Shown: positions 1 to 6,467, counted from the stretch's first letter. The stretch: DNA of 40,523 nt from a virus (IMGVR_UViG_3300044960_000842:1-40523); one strand, 5' to 3'. The notes: a model not told the origin generated them from the letters alone. A program made the numbers and translations.

Positions 1-46
1 GCGGCGGAGAACCCCGCCATCGGCCGGAGGTGACGCATGCCAGTGA
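1..46 (+). CDS. 3' end of the 104-aa gene (duplicate of 40397-40442)
   Basis: This is the last 15 codons and stop of the small protein described at 40128-40442, seen again because of the terminal overlap. Its stop codon lies 10 bases inside the next gene, which starts at 37, so the two genes are translationally overlapped across the circle junction. Confidence 0.75.
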   Translation, partial: RRRTPPSAGGDACQ

Positions 47-127
47 CGGAGCCGCGCGGCTCCGCTTCCCCGGGCGCCATTCGCACCCGGCGCTGGCGCG
101 AGCGGCGCGCACGCGGACAGACCGACG
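1..127. repeat. Terminal redundancy, left copy
   Basis: These 127 bases are identical to 40397-40523. A perfect overlap of this length is what an assembler leaves on a closed circle, so the sequence is most simply a complete circular or terminally redundant phage genome. The join falls inside the 104-aa gene that ends at 40442 (equivalent to position 46 here). A biological direct terminal repeat cannot be excluded from sequence alone. Confidence 0.9.
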
Positions 128-1206
128 CGCCGGCGGTGGCCGGTCGGCGCAGGCGCGATCCGAACTCGCCCGGCGCGATCCGCACCCGGCGGTGGCGTGC
201 ACGCCGCGCCGCTTCTGCCGCTGCGTCGCGCGACGACGAGCGTACCCCACCACGCAGGACCACCGCGTACATGAGCACCATCACATCGTATGCCGGACCG
301 CAACCCGGCGCGTGCCGCTGCTGCCCGCGATGCGCCGCCGAGCGCCGCGAGTTGCTGGAGCGCCTCGACCGCATCGAGGAGGCGCTGTCACGGCTCGTGC
401 GCACGCCACCCGGTGACGATGGCGCTGTGACGCGCGTCGCAGCCTGTGACGCCGGCCGTGACGGTGCGCGTGACGTTGCCGGTGACGCGCACAAGGCCGA
501 CGAGCTCGACATCTTCCTGGAGAAGACGGAGTCGGCGGTGACGTCACGGTGCGCCTGCGACGGTGTGACGCGTGACGCTTCGTGTGACGCTTCGTGTGAC
601 GCTTCCGGTGACGCCCTCCGGGCTGACGAGGGCAACGCGTTCTTGGGCGAAGTCGCCTTCGAAGCGTCACAGCGGAGCGTCACCGAACTGGCTGTGACGC
701 GTGACGTCGAGGGTGTTAGTATATCCTCCCCTCTCTTCCCCTCCCTTCTCCCCCTTTCTTCTTCCCCCCCATACCCCCCCTATAACTATCCCCCTCATCC
801 TACCCCTTCCTCACCCCTCCGGTGCGTGAGAGTACCAGCGAGTGAGATAGATTCGCTCAACGGCTCTGCCGCGACGTCATCGCAAGGTGAAAAGGGCCTC
901 GAGATGGAATTCGCCAGGTTCTGGCGCGTGTATCCGCGTAGAGTAGGGAAGGCAGCGGCAAGGAAAGCGTGGCGCAAGGCGACGCGCATTGCTTCGCCGG
1001 AGGAGATTATCGCCGGAGCGGAGCGTGCGGCTCGAAGCTGGACAGCGGCGGCCACCTCGTTGCAGTACGTGCCACACCCCTCGACTTGGCTGAACGCCGA
1101 GCGGTGGACGGACGACGACCACGCGATCGCGCCGGTCGAGCGGAAGCGGAACTACCTCGACGCCACTGTGGATTTTCTCAAGGAACTTGCGAACCATGAG
1201 CCATGA
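37..1206 (+). CDS. O-like replication initiator/replisome organizer with internal origin
   Basis: A 389-aa protein. The ATG at 37 has a GGAGG about 7 bases upstream and overlaps the preceding stop. Residues 1-60 are Arg-rich and carry two imperfect copies of SPGAIRTRRWR. Residues about 93-99 hold a Cys cluster (CRCCPRC) followed by a short charged helix. Residues about 130-225 are encoded by the GTGACG repeats, and about 229-262 form a Pro/Ser/Leu-rich linker encoded by the G-free tract. The C-terminal part (about 290-350) has the pattern FWRVYPR...K..A.KAW and YVPHPSTWLNAERW, seen at the C-terminus of many phage replisome organizers. Cis-acting repeats inside the initiator gene, with a loader-like gene following, match the lambda O/P arrangement. 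The origin role is inferred. An internal ATG at 271 is an alternative, less well supported start. Confidence 0.75.
   Translation: MPVTEPRGSASPGAIRTRRWRERRARGQTDAPAVAGRRRRDPNSPGAIRTRRWRARRAASAAASRDDERTPPRRTTAYMSTITSYAGPQPGACRCCPRCAAERRELLERLDRIEEALSRLVRTPPGDDGAVTRVAACDAGRDGARDVAGDAHKADELDIFLEKTESAVTSRCACDGVTRDASCDASCDASGDALRADEGNAFLGEVAFEASQRSVTELAVTRDVEGVSISSPLFPSLLPLSSSPPYPPYNYPPHPTPSSPLRCVRVPASEIDSLNGSAATSSQGEKGLEMEFARFWRVYPRRVGKAAARKAWRKATRIASPEEIIAGAERAARSWTAAATSLQYVPHPSTWLNAERWTDDDHAIAPVERKRNYLDATVDFLKELANHEP
413..706. repeat. GTGACG iteron array (candidate replication origin)
   Basis: GTGACG starts at 413, 427, 446, 458, 470, 482, 538, 565, 572, 584, 596, 608, 694 and 701 on the top strand. 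Its complement CGTCAC starts at 542, 665 and 678. Four copies (446-482) and four more (572-608) are spaced exactly 12 bp, close to one helical turn, and 538-547 is the palindrome GTGACGTCAC. By base composition well under one copy would be expected in 300 bp. The array lies inside the initiator gene, as the lambda origin iterons lie inside O. Confidence 0.75.
720..820. other. 101-base G-free polypyrimidine tract next to the iterons
   Basis: From 720 to 820 the top strand contains no G at all and is almost entirely C and T with a few A. In DNA of about 67% GC this is extremely unlikely by chance. It encodes a low-complexity Ser/Pro/Leu linker of the initiator, which suggests the DNA rather than the protein is under selection. 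Its place right after the iterons matches a DNA unwinding or strand-loading element. Triplex (H-DNA) formation is also possible. Confidence 0.65.
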
Positions 1207-1666
1207 CGAGCAGACGGCGGCGCTGCTGGCGCGCATCAAGGCGGCGGGCGTCCACTTCGCGCCGTCCGACGAGTCGGCATGGAGGGCGATGCTCGCCGTC
1301 TTCGTCCCGGCCCTGCGCAGCTACGATCCCAGGGACGTGCGCGTCGCCGCCATCGACTGGTGCGAGACGAAGCGACACTGGCCCGCGCTCGCCGAGCTCG
1401 TCGCGGAGATCAACGAGGCGCGACGCCGGCGCGAGCAGCGCGAGAGGCCGCAAGGCCCCCCGCGCGTCGAAGCCAGCGTCAAGGCCCGCAGCCTGCCACC
1501 GCCGCCGCACGATCCCGAGCCCATACTCCGCACGATCCGCGACATTCAGTCGCACCCGGAGCGGTACGCGATGCCGCACGCCCTGATCAAGCTGGCCAAG
1601 ATTTGGCTGGAGCGGCGCGGCCACGATCTCAAGGCGCTGGGCCTCGAGCCATTGCCGCCTCTCTAG
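1196..1666 (+). CDS. Putative helicase loader/inhibitor-like replication protein
   Basis: A 156-aa protein starting at the ATG at 1196, inside the last codons of the initiator gene, so probably translationally coupled. A TTG at 1187 is an alternative. The N-terminal half shows a helical pattern with W..ML.VF...L..Y and a WPALAELVAEI segment. This resembles the small G39P-type loader/inhibitor domain of phage helicase-loading proteins. The C-terminal half is charged and carries a basic Pro-rich linker at about residue 100. Position directly after an O-like gene fits a P- or DnaC-like role. The assignment rests on weak motif similarity plus context. Confidence 0.45.
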   Translation: MSHDEQTAALLARIKAAGVHFAPSDESAWRAMLAVFVPALRSYDPRDVRVAAIDWCETKRHWPALAELVAEINEARRRREQRERPQGPPRVEASVKARSLPPPPHDPEPILRTIRDIQSHPERYAMPHALIKLAKIWLERRGHDLKALGLEPLPPL

Positions 1667-1688
1667 GCGACGCGCGCGCACGGCGCGG
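1665..1688. repeat. 24-bp perfect direct repeat, copy 1
   Basis: Identical to 1924-1947 over 24 bp, with unit spacing of 259 bp. It begins at the last two bases of the stop codon of the preceding gene. The pair brackets the first copy of the 99-bp dyad element. Confidence 0.85.
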
Positions 1689-1772
1689 TCGGAGCGCTCA
1701 CTGCCCGTCCGCCACGGGCGTCGCCAGGCGGCTTCCGGCTCGTATCAGCAACCGTTCATCTGATTTCTTTTT

Positions 1773-1870
1773 GCTGGCGCTACAGGCCCCGCCAGGGCTC
1801 GCTGCCGTTTCCGGCATGGGTGGTAGCGACCCCTTCCGCGGTTGGCCCTGGCGGCCCCTCCCAGCGCCAG
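1773..1870. repeat. 99-bp dyad element, copy A
   Basis: The left arm, about 1773-1801, is inversely repeated by the right arm, about 1844-1870. The outer pair GCTGGCGC/GCGCCAG and the inner pair CCGCCAGGGC/GCCCTGGCGG are conserved, and the centre contains GGGTGGTAGC. Related elements with the same arms and spacing lie at 31691-31789 and 37509-37609. All three are intergenic. Confidence 0.7.
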
Positions 1871-1923
1871 GAGAGGGCATCCCGGAAGCCGCTCCTCCGG
1901 GATGACGCGCTCGCTGGACGGCC

Positions 1924-1947
1924 AGGCGACGCGCGCGCACGGCGCGG
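1924..1947. repeat. 24-bp perfect direct repeat, copy 2
   Basis: Second copy of the repeat at 1665-1688. It lies just upstream of the TTGACG promoter candidate at 1955. Confidence 0.85.
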
Positions 1948-1954
1948 CCCGCCC

Positions 1955-1984
1955 TTGACGCTGCGCGGGCGATCCCGGCAGACT
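1955..1984 (+). promoter_or_regulatory. Candidate promoter for the XRE regulator/lysis block
   Basis: TTGACG at 1955-1960 and a weak -10 (CAGACT, 1979-1984) at 18-bp spacing, about 36 bases before the start codon. The 11 bases beginning at the -35 (TTGACGCTGCG) are the same as those at the exonuclease promoter at 39.68 kb. The -10 is poor, so this is tentative. Confidence 0.4.
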
Positions 1985-2019
1985 ATGGCGGTCGCTTTTC
2001 CACTAACCGAGAGGGTTTG

Positions 2020-2355
2020 ATGCAAGCGCCAAGGACGCTCGGCCAGGCGATCAGGGAGGCCCGCAAGGCGCTGGGCCTGACGCAGCAGGAGCTGTGCATG
2101 CGGGTGGTGACCGGGAAGGACACGCCCATGGCGAACAGCTACATGTCGGAGATTGAGCACGACTTCCGCACCCCGAAGTCGCAGAAGACGATCCGATCGA
2201 TCGCCGCGGCGCTTAACGAAGAGCCGGACTACCTGCTCTTTCTCTCCGGCAAGATCCCCGAAGACATTCGCGAGATGGTCGCGGACCGGGAGACCGTGAT
2301 CCAGGCGCTGCGCGTGTTCCGGCAGACCATCGCCAGCAACGGAGAGCTGCCATGA
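2020..2355 (+). CDS. XRE-family helix-turn-helix regulator
   Basis: A 111-aa protein with an N-terminal Cro/CI-type HTH: TLGQAIREARKALGLTQQEL, then a turn region, YMSEIE and a P.......I..IA.AL pattern ending near residue 70. The C-terminal tail is short and helical and shows no peptidase-type CI domain, so it is not a self-cleaving LexA-like repressor. ATG at 2020 follows GAGAGGG, and an overlapping TTG at 2017 is possible. It overlaps the next gene by ATGA. As the first gene of the lysis-side block it could control that block or act as a Cro-like switch protein. Confidence 0.85.
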   Translation: MQAPRTLGQAIREARKALGLTQQELCMRVVTGKDTPMANSYMSEIEHDFRTPKSQKTIRSIAAALNEEPDYLLFLSGKIPEDIREMVADRETVIQALRVFRQTIASNGELP

Positions 2356-3044
2356 CGACGCCGGGCGCCGGCCTGCAGCGGTACTTCGCCAACTGGAGGG
2401 ACGTGCCGCCGGAGCGGTGGCGCTGGCGGAATTTCTCGCCCGCCGAGATCGCTTGCAGAGGGAGCGGGTCGATCCTCATCGACGACGACGCGCTCGACAA
2501 GCTGCAGGCGCTGCGGGATCGGCTCAACAAGCCGCTCATCGTGATTTCCGGCTACCGGTCCAGGGAGCACAACCGGGAGGTCGGAGGAGCCAAGCACTCC
2601 AAGCACATGGACGGCACCGCCTTCGATATCTCGATGGCGAACCACGACCCGGCGGCGTTCGAGGCGGCCGCCCGAGCGGTCGGCTTCCGTGGCTTCGGTT
2701 TCTATCCGCGCTCCGGCTTCATGCACATCGACACCGGGCCGGCCAGACAGTGGGGAGAGCGCTTCCCGCCGCGCGAGACCGCCTTCGCGCCCGAGCCGCC
2801 GCGCGCGCGAGAGACGCTGGCCGAGAGCCGCACACTGAAGGGGGCCGGCGTTGCGGGCGTGGCGACGGCCGGGCTTGCTGGGCTCGACGCTGTGCAGGGA
2901 GCGCTCGCCGACGCGCAGTCCTCCATCCTGCCGCTGCTCCCGTACGTGGAATCCCTGCGCTGGGCGCTGTTCGCGCTGGTCCTGGCCGGCGTGGCGGTCA
3001 CCGTCTACGCACGGATCGACGACTGGAAGCGGGGACGCCGGTGA
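2352..3044 (+). CDS. M15-family D,D-peptidase with C-terminal membrane anchor (endolysin candidate)
   Basis: A 230-aa protein. The N-terminal 135 residues form a Peptidase_M15-type domain. SGYRS (66-70) is followed by the zinc-ligand pattern KHMDGTAFD (H85, D92) and by GFMHIDTG (H125), as in phage and VanX/DacA-like D-Ala-D-Ala peptidases. After a Pro-rich linker, residues about 203-221 form one transmembrane helix ending in a basic tail. The expected role is cutting peptide stems of peptidoglycan during lysis. The membrane tail is unusual and suggests tethering to the inner membrane before release. It starts by ATGA overlap with the regulator and ends by GTGA overlap with the inner spanin. 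Confidence 0.85.
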   Translation: MTTPGAGLQRYFANWRDVPPERWRWRNFSPAEIACRGSGSILIDDDALDKLQALRDRLNKPLIVISGYRSREHNREVGGAKHSKHMDGTAFDISMANHDPAAFEAAARAVGFRGFGFYPRSGFMHIDTGPARQWGERFPPRETAFAPEPPRARETLAESRTLKGAGVAGVATAGLAGLDAVQGALADAQSSILPLLPYVESLRWALFALVLAGVAVTVYARIDDWKRGRR

Positions 3045-3301
3045 TCGGCGCGCTGCTCGGCTGGGCCGCGTCCAGCGCGTGGCTGCGCACTGCCTTGCGG
3101 TACGCGAGCATGGCGATGGCCGTTCTGCTGTTTTTGCTGATGTTTCGCCGGTCTGGCGAGCGTACGGCCCGGATGGCGGAGCGCCTCGAAGCTGAGGAGA
3201 AAGCCAATGCCGTTCAGCGGAAGATGCTCAACGCTGCTGCAAATCACCGCCCTCGCGACCGCGACGATCTTGTCCGCCGGCTGCGCGAGGGTGGGTTCTG
3301 A
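3041..3301 (+). CDS. Rz-like inner-membrane spanin
   Basis: An 86-aa protein starting at GTG 3041, overlapping the peptidase stop (GTGA). The N-terminus carries one membrane helix (about residues 18-38, AMAVLLFLLMF), followed by a charged helical region (RTARMAERLEAEEKANAVQRK) suited to a periplasmic coiled coil. The outer-membrane partner starts inside this gene in another frame, the classic Rz/Rz1 layout. Such pairs fuse inner and outer membranes in the final step of lysis of Gram-negative hosts. Confidence 0.75.
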   Translation: MIGALLGWAASSAWLRTALRYASMAMAVLLFLLMFRRSGERTARMAERLEAEEKANAVQRKMLNAAANHRPRDRDDLVRRLREGGF

Positions 3302-3464
3302 GCCGGCCACGGTCGTCTGCCCGCCCGTGGCCGAGTACGGCAGGGACTTCCAGGCCCGCGCTGCCGACGAGGTGGCCCTGCTGCCCGACGGGTCGGCAAT
3401 CGTGGAGATGCTGCAGGACTACGCGGTGATGCGGGCGCAGGCGCGTGCGTGCTCGCGCGGGTGA
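3207..3464 (+). CDS. Rz1-like outer-membrane spanin lipoprotein
   Basis: An 85-aa protein starting at ATG 3207 within the inner-spanin gene, with GAGGAG upstream. A hydrophobic signal peptide ends in the lipobox LSAGC (Cys at about residue 26), predicting an acylated, outer-membrane-anchored mature protein of about 60 residues. Overlap with the Rz-like gene in a shifted frame supports the spanin call. The mature part is less Pro-rich than the lambda Rz1. Confidence 0.75.
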   Translation: MPFSGRCSTLLQITALATATILSAGCARVGSEPATVVCPPVAEYGRDFQARAADEVALLPDGSAIVEMLQDYAVMRAQARACSRG

Positions 3465-3483
3465 CGAGCGAAGGGATTGCTCC

Positions 3484-3744
3484 ATGCTGAAACGGCTTGC
3501 AACTTACCTGCGCGTGGACGAGCCGCTTCCGCTCGCCGGGCAGATCGTGGTCCGCGCGATGGTGCTGGCGTTCGCGTTCTTCGCGCTGGTGATTCACGTC
3601 AAGGGCGCGCTTCGCGCCGACTCGCTGTTCTGGCTCGCGCTGCACGGCTTCTCGGCCAGCTGTGCGGTGGCGATCATGTTCCTGTTCATCGCCGCCCCCC
3701 CTTCGCGATCCACCGCGCTCTGCCCAGCGCGGAGAGGCCCATGA
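3484..3744 (+). CDS. Small two-TM membrane protein (holin candidate or channel accessory)
   Basis: An 86-aa protein with two predicted membrane helices (about 22-38 and 47-70), a short basic N-terminus (MLKRLATYLR) and a polar C-terminal tail. Size and place beside the peptidase and spanins would suit a class II holin. It also overlaps the MotA/TolQ-like gene by 4 bp (ATGA), so it may belong to that complex instead. No family was recognised. Confidence 0.6.
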   Translation: MLKRLATYLRVDEPLPLAGQIVVRAMVLAFAFFALVIHVKGALRADSLFWLALHGFSASCAVAIMFLFIAAPPSRSTALCPARRGP

Positions 3745-4370
3745 GCGGCGAGGGGCAGCGCAGCCTGCTCCTGCTCCGCTTCGCCCTGCTCAACATCGTA
3801 GCATCCTCGCTGCTCGGTGCGGCTTGGATGCAGGGCTGGCTGGACGAGCTGGTGCGCACCGACACCACCCATCTGTGCGCGATCATCGGCCTGGTATTCC
3901 TCGCCGGCCTCATCCAGGCCGGGCGGCGCGTGGTGCAGACCAGCTTGGAGCTGAACGAGGTTCGGCTCGACACCGGCCGGTCGCCGATCAGCGCGCTGAT
4001 CTGGAAGATGCAATGCACCGACCCCGATGGTAGGGCCGCTTTGGTCGCGCTGCTCCGTCTGCGCCTAGGCAACCGCATCGCTGGTGTGCGCCACGTCGCC
4101 AACACCCTGGTGCTGCTCGGGCTGATCGGCACGGTGATCGGCTTCATCATCGCCCTGTCCGGCGTCGATGCGACGGCGGCGGGCGACGTGGAAGCCATCG
4201 GACCGATGGTGTCCCGGCTGGTCGCCGGCATGTCCGTGGCGCTCTACACCACGCTCGCTGGGTCGGTGCTGAACATCTGGCTGATGCTCAACTATCGCCT
4301 GCTGGAAGCCGGCACGGTGAAGCTGTTCACGGCCATCGTTGAGCGGGCGGAAGCCGATGGACGGCCTTGA
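3741..4370 (+). CDS. MotA/TolQ/ExbB-family proton-channel protein
   Basis: A 209-aa protein with four likely membrane segments (about 11-31, 44-61, 118-140, 161-184) and a cytoplasmic loop between the second and third. Segment 3 reads LLGLIGTVIGFI and segment 4 reads MSVALYTTLAGSVLNI. These are the hallmark TolQ/ExbB/MotA motifs, with the conserved Thr residues (T131, T171) that line the ion path. Family members form pentamers around two single-TM partners and convert proton or sodium flow into movement. The next gene supplies a one-TM partner with an Asp at the helix start. Finding such a pair inside a phage lysis block is unusual. It could serve lysis, membrane de-energisation, superinfection exclusion or defence. 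Confidence 0.75.
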   Translation: MSGEGQRSLLLLRFALLNIVASSLLGAAWMQGWLDELVRTDTTHLCAIIGLVFLAGLIQAGRRVVQTSLELNEVRLDTGRSPISALIWKMQCTDPDGRAALVALLRLRLGNRIAGVRHVANTLVLLGLIGTVIGFIIALSGVDATAAGDVEAIGPMVSRLVAGMSVALYTTLAGSVLNIWLMLNYRLLEAGTVKLFTAIVERAEADGRP

Positions 4371-4965
4371 CCTGCGCGACGACGGCGACGACACGGGCAC
4401 GGTCTTCCGTGACGTGATCGCCTTGGCACTGGCCGGCTTCGTCGCCATCGTCATCCTTCTCCTGCCGCATATCAATCCGCCTGGCAGCAAGACCGCCGAC
4501 GGGATGGAGCCGCCGGGCAACGTCATCGTCGAGATACGCTGGCCGGACGAGCTGGACACGGACGTCGACCTGTGGGTCGAGGGGCCGGGCGACGTGCCGG
4601 TCGGTTACTCCAACAAGGGCGGCAAGCTGTTCAACCTGCTCCGCGACGATCTCGGCCGCCGCCACGACGCGACCGACCTTAACTACGAGGTGAGCTACTC
4701 GCGCGGCATCGTCGCCGGCGAGTACGTCGTCAACGTGCACCTCTACCGCAATCTATCGCGGCAGCTCCCCATCCCTGTCCGGGTCGTGGTCAGCACGAAG
4801 CGGTCGCGTGATCAGGGCGCGCGGCAGATACTGACGAGCGACGTTGAGCTGAAGCATGAAGGGCACGAGCTCACCGTCTTCCGGTTTCGCCTGGATGAGC
4901 ACGGCGACATACGGCCCGGCAGCGTCGGGAACCTTAACAAGCCGTTGCGCGCATGGAGACCGTGA
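4357..4965 (+). CDS. One-TM partner with periplasmic DUF2135/YfaP-like domain
   Basis: A 202-aa protein overlapping the channel gene by 14 bp. The short acidic N-terminus is followed by one membrane helix (about 18-37) beginning FRDVIALALAGF. The Asp at residue 19 is placed like the proton-carrying Asp of MotB, ExbD and TolR. The periplasmic part includes IRWPDELDTDVDLWVEGP (59-78), the signature of DUF2135/YfaP-like beta-sandwich domains, and YVVNVHLYRN at about 123-132. It has no OmpA-like peptidoglycan-binding domain, so it differs from MotB and ZorB. I infer a 5:2-type motor with the previous protein. Confidence 0.6.
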   Translation: MDGLDLRDDGDDTGTVFRDVIALALAGFVAIVILLLPHINPPGSKTADGMEPPGNVIVEIRWPDELDTDVDLWVEGPGDVPVGYSNKGGKLFNLLRDDLGRRHDATDLNYEVSYSRGIVAGEYVVNVHLYRNLSRQLPIPVRVVVSTKRSRDQGARQILTSDVELKHEGHELTVFRFRLDEHGDIRPGSVGNLNKPLRAWRP

Positions 4966-5474
4966 TGCCCGGGAGCCTGCCCATGCTGTTCGCGGCCGCA
5001 GCCGTGCTTGCCGCCTTCCTCGGCAGCATCGCTGTCTGGTCGCCACGACGGCTGCCGGTGAAGGTCTGCGCGCTCATCGTCGCCGGGCTGTTCATGCCGC
5101 TGGCCTATGCCGGCCTCAGCGACCTGCTCAGCCGTCCCAAGCCGATCAGCATGGAATGGTGGTTGGCGCACGCCGACGAAGCGACCGTGCTCGCCGCCGT
5201 CCCCGAGGAAGGGCGGCGTATCTTCCTTTGGCTTGCGCTGGAAGGTGCCGACGAGCCGCGCGCCTACGTCATGCCTTGGACCCGCGAGGCGGCGCAGCAG
5301 TTGCAGGACGCGCAGGAACAGGCGGCCCAGGAAGGCGGCGAGGTGCGCATGCAGATGCCGTTCGAGCGGTCGCTGGAGGATGCAGAAAGGATGTTCTACC
5401 CGGTCCCGCAGCCGGCTCCGCCTGCCAAGCCTGAGGAGGGCGAGCCCGTGGTGCGGTACGAGGGCGCCAGGTGA
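4965..5474 (+). CDS. Two-TM protein with soluble C-terminal domain, channel-module member
   Basis: A 169-aa protein. The ATG at 4965 shares a base with the previous stop (TGATG) and has GGAGA upstream. The ATG at 4953 is in frame but lacks a ribosome site. Two hydrophobic helices (7-25, 34-54) precede a soluble domain of about 100 residues rich in Glu and Gln, then a Pro-rich tail (PVPQPAPPAKP). No family was recognised. Tight coupling on both sides says it works with the MotA/TolQ-like module. Confidence 0.65.
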   Translation: MPGSLPMLFAAAAVLAAFLGSIAVWSPRRLPVKVCALIVAGLFMPLAYAGLSDLLSRPKPISMEWWLAHADEATVLAAVPEEGRRIFLWLALEGADEPRAYVMPWTREAAQQLQDAQEQAAQEGGEVRMQMPFERSLEDAERMFYPVPQPAPPAKPEEGEPVVRYEGAR

Positions 5475-5995
5475 CGCACGCGCCCGACGAGCAGTCGCTT
5501 CGCCAGTGGGCGCTCGACCGCCTGCAGGCGGACGGGAACACGCTGATGTGGATCGGGTCGGACGCCGACCGGGCGGGCGGCACGCCGGACCTGGTGCTGG
5601 TCACCGGCCGGCGGACCGTGTTCCTGCAGCTGAGCATGGCGAGCTGGCGGCGGGTCGGGAGCTTCCTGGTCTGTCCGGCGATTGCCGTGCGCCACCCGCA
5701 GAAGCGCTGGCATCGCGAGGCCGCCTATGCCGGTCTGCTGTCGGGCTTCATGGTCGGTCTGGCACCGCCGCCGCAGCTGACGCCGCCCGACGCGGTGGCC
5801 TGCTTCACCCGGCCGGACGGGCGCGCGGCCACTCTGTGGAACAGTGGCAGGATGTCGGTCGCCATGCTGTCGTCGGCACAGTACCGGCGCTGGGCGATCT
5901 CTGGCAGTCTGCCGTCCTTCGCCGTCGTCGACTCGTGGCCGGACGTGCGGTCGGTGATCGGCCAGTGGATCGCCGACGTTGAACTGGCGGCTTGA
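5471..5995 (+). CDS. Unknown protein, resembling a degenerate VRR-NUC/PD-(D/E)XK fold
   Basis: A 174-aa protein starting at GTG 5471 by GTGA overlap. Residues about 36-58 (GGTPDLVLVTGRRTVFLQLS) look like the core of VRR-NUC nucleases, where PDLvLv..gr.vFLELK carries the catalytic Asp and ExK. Here the Glu and Lys positions are Gln and Ser, so the site would be inactive. The rest is unfamiliar, with a moderately hydrophobic stretch at about 92-105. The similarity is a visual motif match and could be chance. Confidence 0.6.
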   Translation: MTHAPDEQSLRQWALDRLQADGNTLMWIGSDADRAGGTPDLVLVTGRRTVFLQLSMASWRRVGSFLVCPAIAVRHPQKRWHREAAYAGLLSGFMVGLAPPPQLTPPDAVACFTRPDGRAATLWNSGRMSVAMLSSAQYRRWAISGSLPSFAVVDSWPDVRSVIGQWIADVELAA

Positions 5996-6012
5996 GCGAA
6001 CCTGGATGCAGG

Positions 6013-6141
6013 GTGACCTGCTGGTCGACAACGAGTGTCTGCCCCGCGATGCACCGTCGGGCGGCGCACGATATCCCGCGCGAGCAGCGGCGGACGATGG
6101 CCGGCGAACCGGCTGACACTTTGGCGGAGTATGAGCGATGA
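6013..6141 (+). CDS. Possible 42-aa small protein
   Basis: An open frame from GTG 6013 to a TGA at 6139-6141 that overlaps the next ATG as ATGA. The peptide starts VTCWSTTSVCP and ends in a charged helix-like tail. The two Cys spaced seven apart may or may not bind metal. The coupling overlap and the lack of any other gene in this gap support it. Initiation at GTG with only GCAGG upstream is weak. Confidence 0.4.
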   Translation: MTCWSTTSVCPAMHRRAAHDIPREQRRTMAGEPADTLAEYER

Positions 6142-6467
6142 TCACCGAGACGGTGGTGCACAACGAGACCGAGCTCTTGGCGTGGCACAGCCGGGCGCGG
6201 CCCGGCGACCAGGCGGTCTACCACGTCGGCAATCTGGCCAAGGCCCGGTTCGAGGCAGCGAAGGACGGAGAGCCAAGCGCCATCGAGGAGCTCGCGAACA
6301 CCGTGATGGTGCTGGCCGAGTCCGGTATGGCGATCCCGGTCCAGCGGCGCGTGGGCGAAGGCGAGTTCGCCTACATCGCCATCATGCCGAGCCCATCGAC
6401 AGCCGTGAAACGCTCGCAGACGCGAGCAGCCGCGCAGACGCGCTTCAAGTCGAATACAATGCGTTGA
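6138..6467 (+). CDS. Hypothetical protein
   Basis: A 109-aa soluble protein (MITETVVHNETELL...). It has an alpha/beta-looking N-terminal half with DQAVYHVGNLAKARF, a helical middle part, and a basic Arg/Thr-rich C-terminus. No family was recognised. It starts by ATGA overlap with the possible 42-aa gene and is followed by an AT-richer promoter-like gap. Confidence 0.65.
   Translation: MITETVVHNETELLAWHSRARPGDQAVYHVGNLAKARFEAAKDGEPSAIEELANTVMVLAESGMAIPVQRRVGEGEFAYIAIMPSPSTAVKRSQTRAAAQTRFKSNTMR

Larger units (their letters stand above)
1667..2019. other. Non-coding interval between replication and lysis genes
   Basis: No convincing gene was seen here. The interval holds the two 24-bp direct repeats and dyad element copy A (1773-1870). 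It also holds a 6-bp-stem hairpin (1703-1708 with 1714-1719), a 9-bp-stem hairpin (1878-1886 with 1896-1904, 9-base loop), and a TTGACG promoter candidate before the XRE gene. A T-rich run at 1764-1772 follows the first hairpin at too great a distance to be a standard terminator. Confidence 0.6.

Noticed and set aside
281-670. Minus-strand 129-aa frame within the initiator gene
   Set aside because: Arg/His-rich low-complexity product generated by the GTGACG iterons read backwards.
413-706. The GTGACG repeats as a CRISPR array
   Set aside because: Units are 6-12 bp, there are no spacers of constant length, and the array lies within a coding frame.
1703-1772. Hairpin plus T-rich run after the loader-like gene as an intrinsic terminator
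   Set aside because: The T-rich run begins more than 40 bases after the stem, too far for a standard terminator.
6006-6116. 36-aa plus-strand frame starting at ATG 6006
   Set aside because: No ribosome site, and it overlaps the 42-aa frame that has better coupling (ATGA) to the next gene.
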